Origin: Gammaproteobacteria bacterium
Lineage (GTDB): Bacteria; Pseudomonadota; Gammaproteobacteria; Steroidobacterales; Woeseiaceae
Reading direction: 5' to 3'
DNA length: 64,000 nt
NCBI GenBank assembly: GCA_022600955.1
Contig: JAHZJK010000017.1
Location: forward strand, 95,366 to 159,365
Made by a program: the position numbers and the translations under genes. The notes beneath the pieces are model-generated. The model did not search any database. It saw only the letters and a list, made by a program, of their open reading frames with translations, and was not told where the DNA came from. This document shows, piece by piece, positions 53,560 through 62,882 of the stretch (position 1 is its first letter; each line of letters opens with the position of its first letter).

Positions 53560-54678
53560 CTATTCATTGGCCGCCTTCCAGGCCGCGATGACTTCAGCTT
53601 CCCGCTCAGCCGATAGTCCCGCACGCAATTTGCCCTGTCGCTCTTCACCCAGAGTGTCCCACCATGCGAGAAGATCGCGAATGGTCTCTCGGGGGGCGCG
53701 ATAGTGACAACCAGCCTCAACAGAAGCCGTAGCGCCAAAGAGACCTCCTCCAGCAAGTGCACCTCCGCCAGGGTGCCATGTCGGGAATGAGCCGCTTGCC
53801 ACCAAGCCTTGTTCATATGCGAATTCTTCACTGGCCCAGAGTGGCTCGACCTGAGTCGCGGTGATTGCCTGGGAGTCCTCCAGTAGTTTTCCGGCTGTGT
53901 AAGGCCCGGCTGAATTCACCGCGTTGTAGACACCTGCTATTTTCCTGTCCAGGCAGTCGATCGTGAAGTTTGCAAGATCGCGCACATCCACGATCTGGAT
54001 GAGGTCCGAGGGCCTTCCTGGCCAGAGCATTTCACCGCCCTTGCGTGTCCGGATCGGCCAGTAGGAAAACCGGTCAGTGTGGTCACCGGGACCGGCAATA
54101 TACGTCGGTCGAATGACAGTGTAGTCATCAGCGGCGTACTCTGCAGCCGCTTTTTGTTCGCAAAGCGCTTTCAGAGCGCCGTAGCTTTCGCCAGTAACTT
54201 CCTCGATAGTCTCATCATCGATGCTCGCCAGCGGAGAGTTTTCATCGAGATCTTTGCTGAAGTCGTTGTATACCGACACGGTGGATATGAACAGGTAGTG
54301 TGATGAACTAGCCGCGAGCAGGCGAGCCGAATCCTGCACGTGTCTCGGCACATATCCCGAGTTGTCGATAACCGCATCCCACGTCCGACCTTTAAGCCCG
54401 TCAAGTCCATTGTTTCGATCACCTTTGATCGTTTCAATGTCAGGGAACAGTGCACTATTGGTCCTGCCACGATTAAACAGCGTGACCGAGTGCCCGCGGC
54501 GCAGTGCCTCGCGCACCATATGCGGTCCAATAAATCCTGTGCCACCCAGAATCAGAATATTCAGTGCTTCAGGCTGACTGTGCTCGGGGCCGGCACTCGC
54601 CGATTCTGGCAAACCTGTCGTCGCCGCAGCGGCTCCGATCAGCCCGGCCTTAATAAAATCTCGACGGCTATTGGTCAT
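53560..54678 (-). CDS. Tat-exported NAD-dependent epimerase/dehydratase
   Basis: A 372-residue protein with a twin-arginine signal (SRRDFIKAGLIGAAAATT) and an extended SDR domain: ILILGGTGFIGPHMV for NAD(P), the catalytic YGALK and VIRPTYIAGPGD. Export of an SDR with its cofactor via Tat is uncommon. Substrate is probably a sugar or ribonucleotide-like compound. AAGGA at the end of exbD gives its ribosome site. Confidence 0.88.
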   Translation of the reverse strand: MTNSRRDFIKAGLIGAAAATTGLPESASAGPEHSQPEALNILILGGTGFIGPHMVREALRRGHSVTLFNRGRTNSALFPDIETIKGDRNNGLDGLKGRTWDAVIDNSGYVPRHVQDSARLLAASSSHYLFISTVSVYNDFSKDLDENSPLASIDDETIEEVTGESYGALKALCEQKAAAEYAADDYTVIRPTYIAGPGDHTDRFSYWPIRTRKGGEMLWPGRPSDLIQIVDVRDLANFTIDCLDRKIAGVYNAVNSAGPYTAGKLLEDSQAITATQVEPLWASEEFAYEQGLVASGSFPTWHPGGGALAGGGLFGATASVEAGCHYRAPRETIRDLLAWWDTLGEERQGKLRAGLSAEREAEVIAAWKAANE

Positions 54679-54680
54679 TG

Positions 54681-55085
54681 CTATTGTCCTTCAATCTTCT
54701 GTATGGGAGTAACGGTGACGCCGATGCTGCGTCCTGCCTCAATCGCGACGGCGGTATCCCTGACTGTTGAGCCCTTTGCCAGCAGTACGACAAAACTCGC
54801 GTCCGGACTCTCAGCATACAATGCCTGGACGTAAGGCTGCACGCTCGCAGCGGACATAGCACGATTGTTGACCACAAAAGTACCGGCCGGTTCGACGCGA
54901 ACCTGGATTGTTTCGACAACGGATTGCCGATCCTAAGAATTCGGGAGCAACACGGGCAATCCCTGCTCGTCAATGAAGGACGCGACGACGATAAAAAAGA
55001 TCAACATGATAAACACCACGTCGAGCATCGGCGACAGATTGATTTCGCTCTGGTCTTGATATGGAACGGCTTGAAAGCGACGCAT
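54681..55085 (-). pseudogene. exbD: ExbD/TolR family protein interrupted by an in-frame TAG
   Basis: ATG 55085 (GGAG upstream) opens MRRFQAVPYQDQSEINLSP, the ExbD N-terminus, with a transmembrane helix MLDVVFIMLIFFIVVAS. Codon 51 (54935-54933) is TAG. In the same frame the rest follows exactly: ETIQVRVEPAGTFVVNNRAM and ending TVTPIQKIEGQ, the ExbD periplasmic domain. So a single base change separates two halves of one gene. Loss, amber readthrough or sequencing error are all possible. No exbB is near. Confidence 0.88.
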
Positions 55086-55131
55086 TACATTCTCCTGCAA
55101 TGTCATCTTCCCGCACGTTTTGACGCTGCGA

Positions 55132-56187
55132 CTACCGGTAGCGGCTTTGCAGCTTCTTCAATTCTTCCTTACCCGGATGCAATTCGTCAAGTGGCAACTG
55201 CGTCAGTGGTGTATCGACATTGCCCATCAACTCGTGCATTTCAGCTCGCGATTCATCGAGGTACAACAAGCCCGTCGTAATCTCGCCGGCGTTGAATCGT
55301 TCTCGAAGGTACTTGAATGACGCAGCACGACTGGTTGGTTCGTATTCTCTGTCGATCTTTCGCAGTACGATAGTGCTACCGTCGTGCATCTCAATCGGCA
55401 TGGCCTCACCATCATCATAAGCCGCCTTGATTTCTTCCCTGGGCGGAATGTAGTCCATGTTGATGACGTTATGGTAAAACTGCCGCGTGTGTGCGTAGCT
55501 CTTGGTGGAGCCTTCATGATCATTAAACGTTACACAGGGGCTGACGATATCGACCAAAGCAAAGCCCCGGTGCATCAATGCACCTTTCAGCAACGGCACG
55601 AGTTGTTCCTTGTCGCCTGAAAAACTACGTGCGATGTAGGTTGCCCCCAGGCTCAGCGCCGTACTCACGGCGTCGATGGGTTCCTGCAGATTCGGCTGGC
55701 CCTTTTTGGGTTTACTGCCAATGTCTGCGCTCGCCGAGAATTGCCCCTTGGTAAGACCGTAGACGCCGTTGTTCTCGATCACGTAGCACATGTTCAGATT
55801 ACGGCGAATCGCATGCACGAACTGGCCTACGCCAATCGACAGGGAATCTCCATCGCCGGATACACCGATATAGGTCAAGTCACGATTGGCCGCATTTGCG
55901 CCGGTGGTCACTGAGGGCATGCGTCCGTGAACCGAATTGAAGCCATGCGCCTGGCTGACGAAATAGGCCGGTGTTTTGGACGAGCAACCAATACCGCTCA
56001 TCTTCGCGAGCATGTGCGGTTCAATACCAAGTTCGAAAACTGCCTGGATAATCGCCGCAGTGACAGAATCGTGCCCACAGCCCGCACATAACGTCGACAC
56101 GGTTCCTTCGTAATCACGTTGCGACAGACCCAGGCTGTTTTTTGGCATGCCCGGGTGTGAAACATTCGGCTTGGCAATAAAACTCAT
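55132..56187 (-). CDS. korB: 2-oxoacid:ferredoxin oxidoreductase, beta subunit
   Basis: A 351-residue TPP-binding subunit: LCAGCGHDSVTAA with Cys ligands, KMSGIGCSSKTPAYF, GDGDSLSIGVGQFVHAIRRN and the TPP-Mg motif YVIENNGVYGLTKGQFSAS. With the alpha subunit it oxidatively decarboxylates 2-oxoglutarate or another 2-oxoacid with CoA, reducing ferredoxin or, here, the adjacent flavoprotein. The ATGA overlap joins it to korA. Confidence 0.93.
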   Translation of the reverse strand: MSFIAKPNVSHPGMPKNSLGLSQRDYEGTVSTLCAGCGHDSVTAAIIQAVFELGIEPHMLAKMSGIGCSSKTPAYFVSQAHGFNSVHGRMPSVTTGANAANRDLTYIGVSGDGDSLSIGVGQFVHAIRRNLNMCYVIENNGVYGLTKGQFSASADIGSKPKKGQPNLQEPIDAVSTALSLGATYIARSFSGDKEQLVPLLKGALMHRGFALVDIVSPCVTFNDHEGSTKSYAHTRQFYHNVINMDYIPPREEIKAAYDDGEAMPIEMHDGSTIVLRKIDREYEPTSRAASFKYLRERFNAGEITTGLLYLDESRAEMHELMGNVDTPLTQLPLDELHPGKEELKKLQSRYR

Positions 56188-57986
56188 GCGGCGCGACCTT
56201 TTGCTATTTCCTTTAAGACACTTTCAACAACGAATCCGGCATTGATTGGCATGCCGTTGTAATGCAATAGCGACACAAGCTTCGTTTGATCGGCATCTAT
56301 GTCGTTAATCAAAAGCGTGCGCAGTTGGCCATCCCTGTTTTGTTCAACAACATAGACAACTTCGTGTTGCTCTATAAATTCCGCAACCTCATCGGCAAAC
56401 GGGAATGCGCGGATACGACAGTAGTTCAGACCGACGTTTTGCTGTTCCAGTCGGTCCAATGCTTCGATGCAGGCACCATCGCTGCTGCCAATCGAAATGA
56501 TCGCCGCAGTATTGAATTTCGAATAGCGAATCGCGGGTTTCGGCAAGATTGCGCGGGCCGTCTCCCACTTAACAAGCAAGCGATCAATAACGTCCTGATA
56601 GGCGTCGGAATCCTCGGTATAGGCACCGAACTTGGTATGTCCTGAGCCACGCGTGAAGTACGAACCTTTTGGATGCACACCTGGCAATGAGCGGTAGGGA
56701 ATACCATCACCGTCGACGTCAAGATAGCGGTGAAACTTCTCTATTTCTTCCAGCTGCTCTGCGCTAAGAACCTTGCCGCGATCCGGCACATAATTCTCAT
56801 CCCATTCGAGCTCTGGAATCATCCAGTCGTTCATGCCGATATCAAGGTCTGACATGACCATGACCGGCGTCTGCAGCCGTTCGGCCTTGTCGAACGCATC
56901 CAGCGCCATCGTGAAACACTCGCCAGGATCGGCCGGGAATAGCAGAACATGCTTGGTATCGCCATGCGATGCGTATGCGCAAGACAGCAGATCACACTGT
57001 TGTGTGCGCGTTGGCATTCCGGTTGACGGCCCGGTCCGCTGTACATTGAAAATAACAGTGGGGATTTCGGCGTAATACGCAAAGCCAATGAATTCACTCA
57101 TCAGCGATATCCCCGGGCCACTGGTCGGCGTAAACGAACGTGCGCCGTTCCAGGCTGCACCCAGAACCATACCGATCGCAGCGAGTTCATCTTCCGCCTG
57201 AATTATGCAGTAGGTGCGCTTGCCGGTCTCCGGATCGACCCGGTACTTCGCACAAAAATCGCGAAATGAATCCATTAGCGAGGTTGATGGTGTGATCGGA
57301 TACCAGGCACCGACAGTCGCGCCAGCGTACATGCACGCAAGTCCAGCTGCAGTATTGCCATCGATGATAATGCTATCCGCTGTCGCATCCATCGCCTCGA
57401 CTTTCATTGGCAGCGGACAGGTCGCATTCTCACTCGCATAGTCGTACCCGAGCCTGATGGCCTGCATATTGGAATCAATCAGGTGTGCTTTCGCCGCGAA
57501 CGTCTCTTCGAGTAGTGCCGTTATCACATCAAGGTCAATATCAAGTAACGCGGCCACGGCGCCGACATACGCAATATTCTTCATCAGGATGCGCGCGCGG
57601 GCACCCTGGAAATTCTCGTTGCACAGTCGCGAAAACGGTATGCCAATGACCGTAATGTCATCCCTGTCAAGCAACGTGCTGCGCGGCCAGGTTGAGTCGT
57701 AGATCAACCACCCTCCAGGCTCAACCTCAGCCAGGTCTTTGGCATAGGTCTGCGCATTCATTGCCACCATGACGTCGACCCGGTTGGAGCGCGACTGATA
57801 ACCATTACCGGTGACGCGAATCTCGTACCACGTCGGCAACCCTTGAATATTGGAGGGAAAATAGTTCTTTCCAACAACAGGCACGCCCATGCGGAATATC
57901 GATTTGCGCAACAGGCCATTGGCACTGGCTGACCCGGTGCCATTGACGGTCGCGATTTTGATTACAACGTCGTTTACTGTAGCCAC
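56184..57986 (-). CDS. korA: 2-oxoacid:acceptor oxidoreductase, fused gamma-alpha subunit
   Basis: A 600-residue protein: gamma domain (about 1-190; NGLLRKSIFRMGVPVVGKNYFPSN), then the alpha pyrimidine-binding domain (GATVGAWYPITPSTSLMDSF; QAEDELAAIGMVLGAAWNGAR; TSGPGISLMSEFIG) and a C-terminal domain with VVYVVEQNRDGQLRTLL. Start GTG 57986. It is the catalytic partner of korB in the three-gene operon. Confidence 0.93.
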   Translation of the reverse strand: MATVNDVVIKIATVNGTGSASANGLLRKSIFRMGVPVVGKNYFPSNIQGLPTWYEIRVTGNGYQSRSNRVDVMVAMNAQTYAKDLAEVEPGGWLIYDSTWPRSTLLDRDDITVIGIPFSRLCNENFQGARARILMKNIAYVGAVAALLDIDLDVITALLEETFAAKAHLIDSNMQAIRLGYDYASENATCPLPMKVEAMDATADSIIIDGNTAAGLACMYAGATVGAWYPITPSTSLMDSFRDFCAKYRVDPETGKRTYCIIQAEDELAAIGMVLGAAWNGARSFTPTSGPGISLMSEFIGFAYYAEIPTVIFNVQRTGPSTGMPTRTQQCDLLSCAYASHGDTKHVLLFPADPGECFTMALDAFDKAERLQTPVMVMSDLDIGMNDWMIPELEWDENYVPDRGKVLSAEQLEEIEKFHRYLDVDGDGIPYRSLPGVHPKGSYFTRGSGHTKFGAYTEDSDAYQDVIDRLLVKWETARAILPKPAIRYSKFNTAAIISIGSSDGACIEALDRLEQQNVGLNYCRIRAFPFADEVAEFIEQHEVVYVVEQNRDGQLRTLLINDIDADQTKLVSLLHYNGMPINAGFVVESVLKEIAKGRAA

Positions 57987-57995
57987 GAAAACCTT

Positions 57996-59804
57996 CTAGG
58001 TGCTTGCTGCCGAGGTCGATTGTTCTTCGGCGAGTTCGTCCTGCGCATACGGCACCAGCAATGTCGATTTTTGCATGTCCCAGGCACCTGTCGGGCAACG
58101 CTCAGCACACAAGCTGCAATGCACACACAGATCCTCATCTTTGACCATTACGCGACTCGTATGAGGCAGGTCTGCGGATACGTACAAGGGCTGCTCGTGA
58201 TTTTCTGCTGGCGCCGACAACCGGGACCGCAAGTCATCTTCATCGCCATTGGCGGTAATTGTCAGGCAATTAACCGGGCAGATATCGATGCAGGCGTCAC
58301 ATTCGATACACAGGTCGGCGCTAAATACAGTCTGAATATCGCAATTCAGGCAGCGCTCGACTTCTTGTATGGCCTGCTCGGCCGTAAAACCCAGTTCAAC
58401 TTCGATATCGAGCTTCTTGAAGCGCTTCTTCAGGTCGACATGCGGCATGATGCGCCGAGACGCAGGGTCGTAGTCGTTGGAAAAGCTCCACTCGTGCATG
58501 CCCATTTTCTGACTCGCGAGATTCATTCCGCGCGGCAGGCGATCGGCAATGTCCTCGCCTTGACAGTATCGGTGCATTGAAATCGCAGCCTGGTGCCCGT
58601 GTTCAACCGCCCAAATGATGTTCTTCGGACCAAATGCGGAATCGCCACCAAAAAACACACCATCAATTGCGCACATCATCGTGGTTTCGTCGACGACCGG
58701 GCAGTCCCAGTTATCGAACTCGATTCCAATGTCCCGCTCTATCCACGGAAACGCGTTGTCCTGCCCAATTGCCAGCACAACGTCGTCGCAAGGGATGATT
58801 TTCTCTCCAGTCACAGTGCCTCTGTCGATGCGACCGTTATCGTCGACCTTGTACTCCATCAACTCAAATTTCATGCCAACGAGCTTGCCATCTTCAATGA
58901 CGAACTCCTTCGGCGAGTGATTGATCAGTATCTCGACGTTTTCTTCTTCCGCGTCTTCCAGCTCCCAGTCGGAGGCCTTGAAAAACCCGCGCGGCTTACG
59001 CGCCATGACTTTAACGTCCTCGGCACCAATGCGTAACGATGTCCGGCAACAATCCATGGCGGTGTTGCCGACACCAATGATCAACACCTTCTTGCCGATC
59101 TCTTTAGTATGTTCGAACGCGACCGACTCCAGCCAGTCGATGCCGATGTGGATACGATCAGAATCGTAACGTCCGGGAATTTCGAGGTTCTTGCCCCGGG
59201 GAGCGCCGGTACCGACGAATACCGCATCGTAGCCTTCGGTCAGCAGGCCTTTCAGGCTTTCGATCGGGTGGTTGGTTTTCAGGTCGACGCCCATATCGAG
59301 GATATAGCCGATTTCCTCATCCAGTACTTTCGGCGGCAGGCGAAACTGCGGGATATTCGTACGCATGAGGCCGCCGGTCGTATCCAGTGCCTCAAAAATA
59401 GTCACTTCGTAACCCAGTGGCGCAAGGTCGTTCGCGACAGTCAAAGATGCGCAACCGGCGCCAATCAGTGCCACCTTCTTGCCGTTGCTGGTTGCCGGCG
59501 CCTTCGGTAGCCGACTCGTTATGTCGTCACGATGGTCTGCGGCCACGCGTTTGAGGCGGCAAATGGCAACTGGCTTCTCCTCCACGCGGCCACGCCTGCA
59601 TGCTGGCTCACACGGACGGTCGCAGACGCGCCCGAGTATTCCGGGAAACACGTTGGACTTGCGATTTTCCATATAAGCATCGGAAAACTCGCCCTGGGCA
59701 ATCATGCGTATATAGGCCGGAACGTCGGTATGCGCGGGACAGCCAAACTGGCAGTCAACAACCTGGTGGAAGTACTCGGGGTTGGAAGTGTCGGTCGGCT
59801 TCAA
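57996..59804 (-). CDS. GltD-like FAD oxidoreductase with ferredoxin domains
   Basis: A 602-residue protein. N-terminal iron-sulfur Cys (CQFGCPAHTDVPAYI; CDRPCEPACRRG), FAD (ALIGAGCASLTVANDLA) and NAD(P) (VLIIGVGNTAMDCCRT) sites, then two 4Fe-4S motifs (CIECDACIDICPVNC and CVHCSLCAERCPTGA). It may link Kor to NAD(P)H. TTG 59804 follows AGGGA at good spacing, and no ATG is in frame. Upstream of korA by 9 bases. Confidence 0.92.
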   Translation of the reverse strand: MKPTDTSNPEYFHQVVDCQFGCPAHTDVPAYIRMIAQGEFSDAYMENRKSNVFPGILGRVCDRPCEPACRRGRVEEKPVAICRLKRVAADHRDDITSRLPKAPATSNGKKVALIGAGCASLTVANDLAPLGYEVTIFEALDTTGGLMRTNIPQFRLPPKVLDEEIGYILDMGVDLKTNHPIESLKGLLTEGYDAVFVGTGAPRGKNLEIPGRYDSDRIHIGIDWLESVAFEHTKEIGKKVLIIGVGNTAMDCCRTSLRIGAEDVKVMARKPRGFFKASDWELEDAEEENVEILINHSPKEFVIEDGKLVGMKFELMEYKVDDNGRIDRGTVTGEKIIPCDDVVLAIGQDNAFPWIERDIGIEFDNWDCPVVDETTMMCAIDGVFFGGDSAFGPKNIIWAVEHGHQAAISMHRYCQGEDIADRLPRGMNLASQKMGMHEWSFSNDYDPASRRIMPHVDLKKRFKKLDIEVELGFTAEQAIQEVERCLNCDIQTVFSADLCIECDACIDICPVNCLTITANGDEDDLRSRLSAPAENHEQPLYVSADLPHTSRVMVKDEDLCVHCSLCAERCPTGAWDMQKSTLLVPYAQDELAEEQSTSAAST

Positions 59805-59870
59805 GATTCGGTCCCTGATATGGGCGCTAGCATAGCGGGATCACACGGAAAGTAAACAGTTTCGTTGGCG

Positions 59871-61208
59871 TTATCGAGCGCGGCCGAACTCGAGCTTGCG
59901 GCCGGCGATATTTCCGGTGAGGCCACCATCGCGGTAGACGATCTCGCCGTTGACGATGGTTGTATCGATCGAGGCCGAGAATTCGTGCCCTTCGAAGGGC
60001 GACCAATGACACTTGCTCAACAGCTTCGACTTCTCAACTAGCGTCGGCTTGTTTGCGTCAACCAGCACCAGATCGGCAAACCAGCCTTCCCTTACGTAGC
60101 CTCGCTCGGCAACTCCAAAGAGGTCCGCCGGAGCGTGGCAGGCGCGGTCAACTATAAGCTCGTGGCTCAGCTCCCCGCTGGCCGCAAGATCGAACAACGT
60201 CAGTACGGCGTGCTGCACCAGCGGCAGTCCCGCGGGCGCGTGGAAATAGCTGGCGGCCTTTTCCGACTCGGTATGTGGCGCATGATCGGTTGCAATGATG
60301 TCGATGCGCGAGTCATTCAGCGCAGTGATCAGGGCCGCGCGATCGTTGCTGCTCTTGATGGCCGGGTTACATTTGATTCTGGAACCCAGTTCCTCATAAC
60401 GTGACTCATCAAACCATAAATGATGGACACAGACTTCCGCCGTAATGCGTTTTTGCGAACGATGCGCGTTGGAAAACTGGTCCATTTCAATCGCAGTTGT
60501 CAGGTGCAACACATGCAGTAGCGCGTCATGCCGACGAGCCATTTCAATTGCCATGCTGGATGACGCCAGGCATGCCTCCGCCGATCGAATATGCGGGTGC
60601 TCACTGAACGGCACATCTTCACCATATTTTGCTCGCGCCTTTGCCTCATTGTCCCAGATCGTCGGCGAGTACTCACAATGCGTCACTACCATGAGCGGAG
60701 CATGCTGGAACAGTTTCTCGAGAATCTCGGGGTCATCGACCAGCATGTCGCCCGTTGACGCGCCCATGAACGCCTTGATCCCGCAACCATCGCCAACCTG
60801 AAGCGCTTTAACCTCTTCAATATTGCCGTTTGTCGCGCCAAAGTAGAATCCGTAGTTGGCTGTACAGCGATTCTCTGCGATAGCGTACTTGTCCCGCAAC
60901 GCCGCTCGGGTCGTGGTCTGCGGGTTCACGTTTGGCATGTCCATGAAGCTCGTAATACCGCCTGCGGCGGCCGCGGCCGACTCCGTTGCCAGATCCCCTT
61001 TTTGGGTCATGCCTGGCTCGCGAAAATGCACCTGGTCATCAATCATGCCCGGCATCAGAAATTTCCCGGCGGCGTCTATTACGCTGGCGCTGTCACTCGA
61101 CAGGCCCGTACCGATTTTCGCGATTCGGTCGTTCTCTATCAGTACATCGGCGTCCCGGATATCACCCTCGTTTATGAGGCGCGCATTGGTAATCAGTATT
61201 TTGCTCAA
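59871..61208 (-). CDS. pyrC: Dihydroorotase
   Basis: A 445-residue amidohydrolase making dihydroorotate in pyrimidine synthesis. It has DDQVHFREPGMTQKGD, where the first metal His is Gln, a variant also known in Bacteroidetes dihydroorotases; GIKAFMGASTG holds the carboxylated Lys, and HLTTAIEM and ATDHAPHT other metal residues. Start is TTG 61208 with GGAA upstream. A hydantoinase-like role cannot be excluded. Confidence 0.85.
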   Translation of the reverse strand: MSKILITNARLINEGDIRDADVLIENDRIAKIGTGLSSDSASVIDAAGKFLMPGMIDDQVHFREPGMTQKGDLATESAAAAAGGITSFMDMPNVNPQTTTRAALRDKYAIAENRCTANYGFYFGATNGNIEEVKALQVGDGCGIKAFMGASTGDMLVDDPEILEKLFQHAPLMVVTHCEYSPTIWDNEAKARAKYGEDVPFSEHPHIRSAEACLASSSMAIEMARRHDALLHVLHLTTAIEMDQFSNAHRSQKRITAEVCVHHLWFDESRYEELGSRIKCNPAIKSSNDRAALITALNDSRIDIIATDHAPHTESEKAASYFHAPAGLPLVQHAVLTLFDLAASGELSHELIVDRACHAPADLFGVAERGYVREGWFADLVLVDANKPTLVEKSKLLSKCHWSPFEGHEFSASIDTTIVNGEIVYRDGGLTGNIAGRKLEFGRAR

Positions 61209-61343
61209 CGAACATTCCGCAGTAGAAACCAGCCCCCATTATGGAAGGGTCTGTGGGTGATTACCACGGCAACTAATACCGCCCTTTACCTGTGACCGCC
61301 CGGTGTGCGATAACCGCAGTGCCAACCACCAAATCGCCCAACG

Positions 61344-62882
61344 ATGAATGACAAGCAATACCTTGATTTGATTCGCGATGCGCGAGTTTACGACGTCGCG
61401 ATAGAGTCACCGCTCGAACTCGCCCGCAACCTTTCGGCGCGGCTCGACAACCATGTCTTGATGAAACGTGAAGACCTGCAGCCAGTGTTTTCTTTCAAAC
61501 TGCGCGGCGCGTACAACAAGATTGCGTCGCTGGCCGAGCATGAACTGGGCGGCGGTGTGATCTGTAGTTCGGCGGGAAATCACGCACAAGGGGTCGCGCT
61601 AGCTGCCAAAAAGCGTGGCGTAAGGGCCGTAGTCGTCATGCCCGTCACGACACCGACGATTAAAACCGATGCGGTCAGGGCGCTGGGCGGCGAAGTCGTG
61701 CTGCATGGTGATGCCTACGACGACGCTTATGCGCATGCGATGACACTCAGCGAGAAACAGGGGCTGGCATTCATCCATCCATTCGACGATCCGATGGTTA
61801 TTGCCGGCCAAGGCACAATTGGTGCCGAAATTCTGCGCCAGGCAGAAGCGCCTGTTGACATTGTTTTCGTGCCGATCGGAGGTGGCGGGCTGATCGCCGG
61901 CATCGCCACTTACATCAAACAACTGCACCCCGAGGTTCGCGTTGTCGGCGTCGAACCCGAAGACTCTGCTGCCATGCGTGAGTCAGTGGCGGCAGGTACA
62001 CCGGTTACACTCGATCACGTCGGTATTTTCGCAGACGGCGTCGCGGTACGACGAGTCGGTGACGAAACGTTCCGCCTGTGTCAGCAATATGTCGACGAAA
62101 TCATTACTGTCGATACTGACCAGTGCTGTGCTGCGATTCGCGACATATTTGAAGACACTCGCTCCATTGTCGAGCCTGCCGGTGGCCTCGCCGTGGCGGG
62201 CGCAAAGAAATTTGTTGCCGAACATGTAATCACTGGCAGGAACATCGTTACGATCAGCTGTGGTGCGAACGTCAATTTCGACCGCCTGCGGCATATTGCT
62301 GAACGTGCCGCCATCGGCGATCAGACCGAAATGCTCATCGCCGCCGAGATTCCTGAACAACCCGGTAGTTTTCGACGCTTCTGCGGGTCGCTGGGCCGCC
62401 GCGGGATTACCGAATTTAATTATCGCTATGCCGATAATGACAAAGCACACATATTCGTTGGTATCCAATTGTCCGGTGGTCATGACGAGCGTGTTCATCT
62501 AATTAGAAAGCTGCAGGATGCCGATTTTCCAGTCGTCGATCTCAGCGATAATGAGATGGCGAAACTACACGTTCGTCACATGGTCGGCGGACGTGCGAAG
62601 GGTGTTGCCAACGAACGCCTGTTTCGTTTTGAGTTTCCTGAACGACCAGGCGCACTGCTCGACTTTCTCGATGCGGTGGGCGAAGACTGGAATATCAGCC
62701 TGTTTCATTATCGCAATCATGGTTCGGACCATGGCCGCATTCTGGTTGGCATTGATGTTCCGCAGGATGAAACGGCCGAACTGGAATCACACCTGACACA
62801 ACTCGGTTATGCACATTGGGAAGAAAGCGATAATCCGGCCTATTCAATGTTCCTGTCCTGGCGCAACCTAGTTCCGGAATGA
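61344..62882 (+). CDS. ilvA: Threonine ammonia-lyase, biosynthetic
   Basis: A 512-residue IlvA: fold-type II PLP domain (K52 in VFSFKLRGA; SSAGNHAQGVAL; GGGGLIAGIA) and two C-terminal ACT-like domains (about 330-410 and 430-505: PEQPGSFRRFCGSLG; PERPGALLDFLDAVG). It makes 2-oxobutanoate for isoleucine and is feedback-inhibited through these domains. It is divergent from pyrC and overlaps the convergent aldolase by 15 bases. Confidence 0.96.
   Translation: MNDKQYLDLIRDARVYDVAIESPLELARNLSARLDNHVLMKREDLQPVFSFKLRGAYNKIASLAEHELGGGVICSSAGNHAQGVALAAKKRGVRAVVVMPVTTPTIKTDAVRALGGEVVLHGDAYDDAYAHAMTLSEKQGLAFIHPFDDPMVIAGQGTIGAEILRQAEAPVDIVFVPIGGGGLIAGIATYIKQLHPEVRVVGVEPEDSAAMRESVAAGTPVTLDHVGIFADGVAVRRVGDETFRLCQQYVDEIITVDTDQCCAAIRDIFEDTRSIVEPAGGLAVAGAKKFVAEHVITGRNIVTISCGANVNFDRLRHIAERAAIGDQTEMLIAAEIPEQPGSFRRFCGSLGRRGITEFNYRYADNDKAHIFVGIQLSGGHDERVHLIRKLQDADFPVVDLSDNEMAKLHVRHMVGGRAKGVANERLFRFEFPERPGALLDFLDAVGEDWNISLFHYRNHGSDHGRILVGIDVPQDETAELESHLTQLGYAHWEESDNPAYSMFLSWRNLVPE

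Noticed and set aside
54668-54973. 101-residue minus-strand ORF overlapping exbD
   Set aside because: It is out of frame with the ExbD reading frame, which shows clear family similarity on both sides of the TAG.
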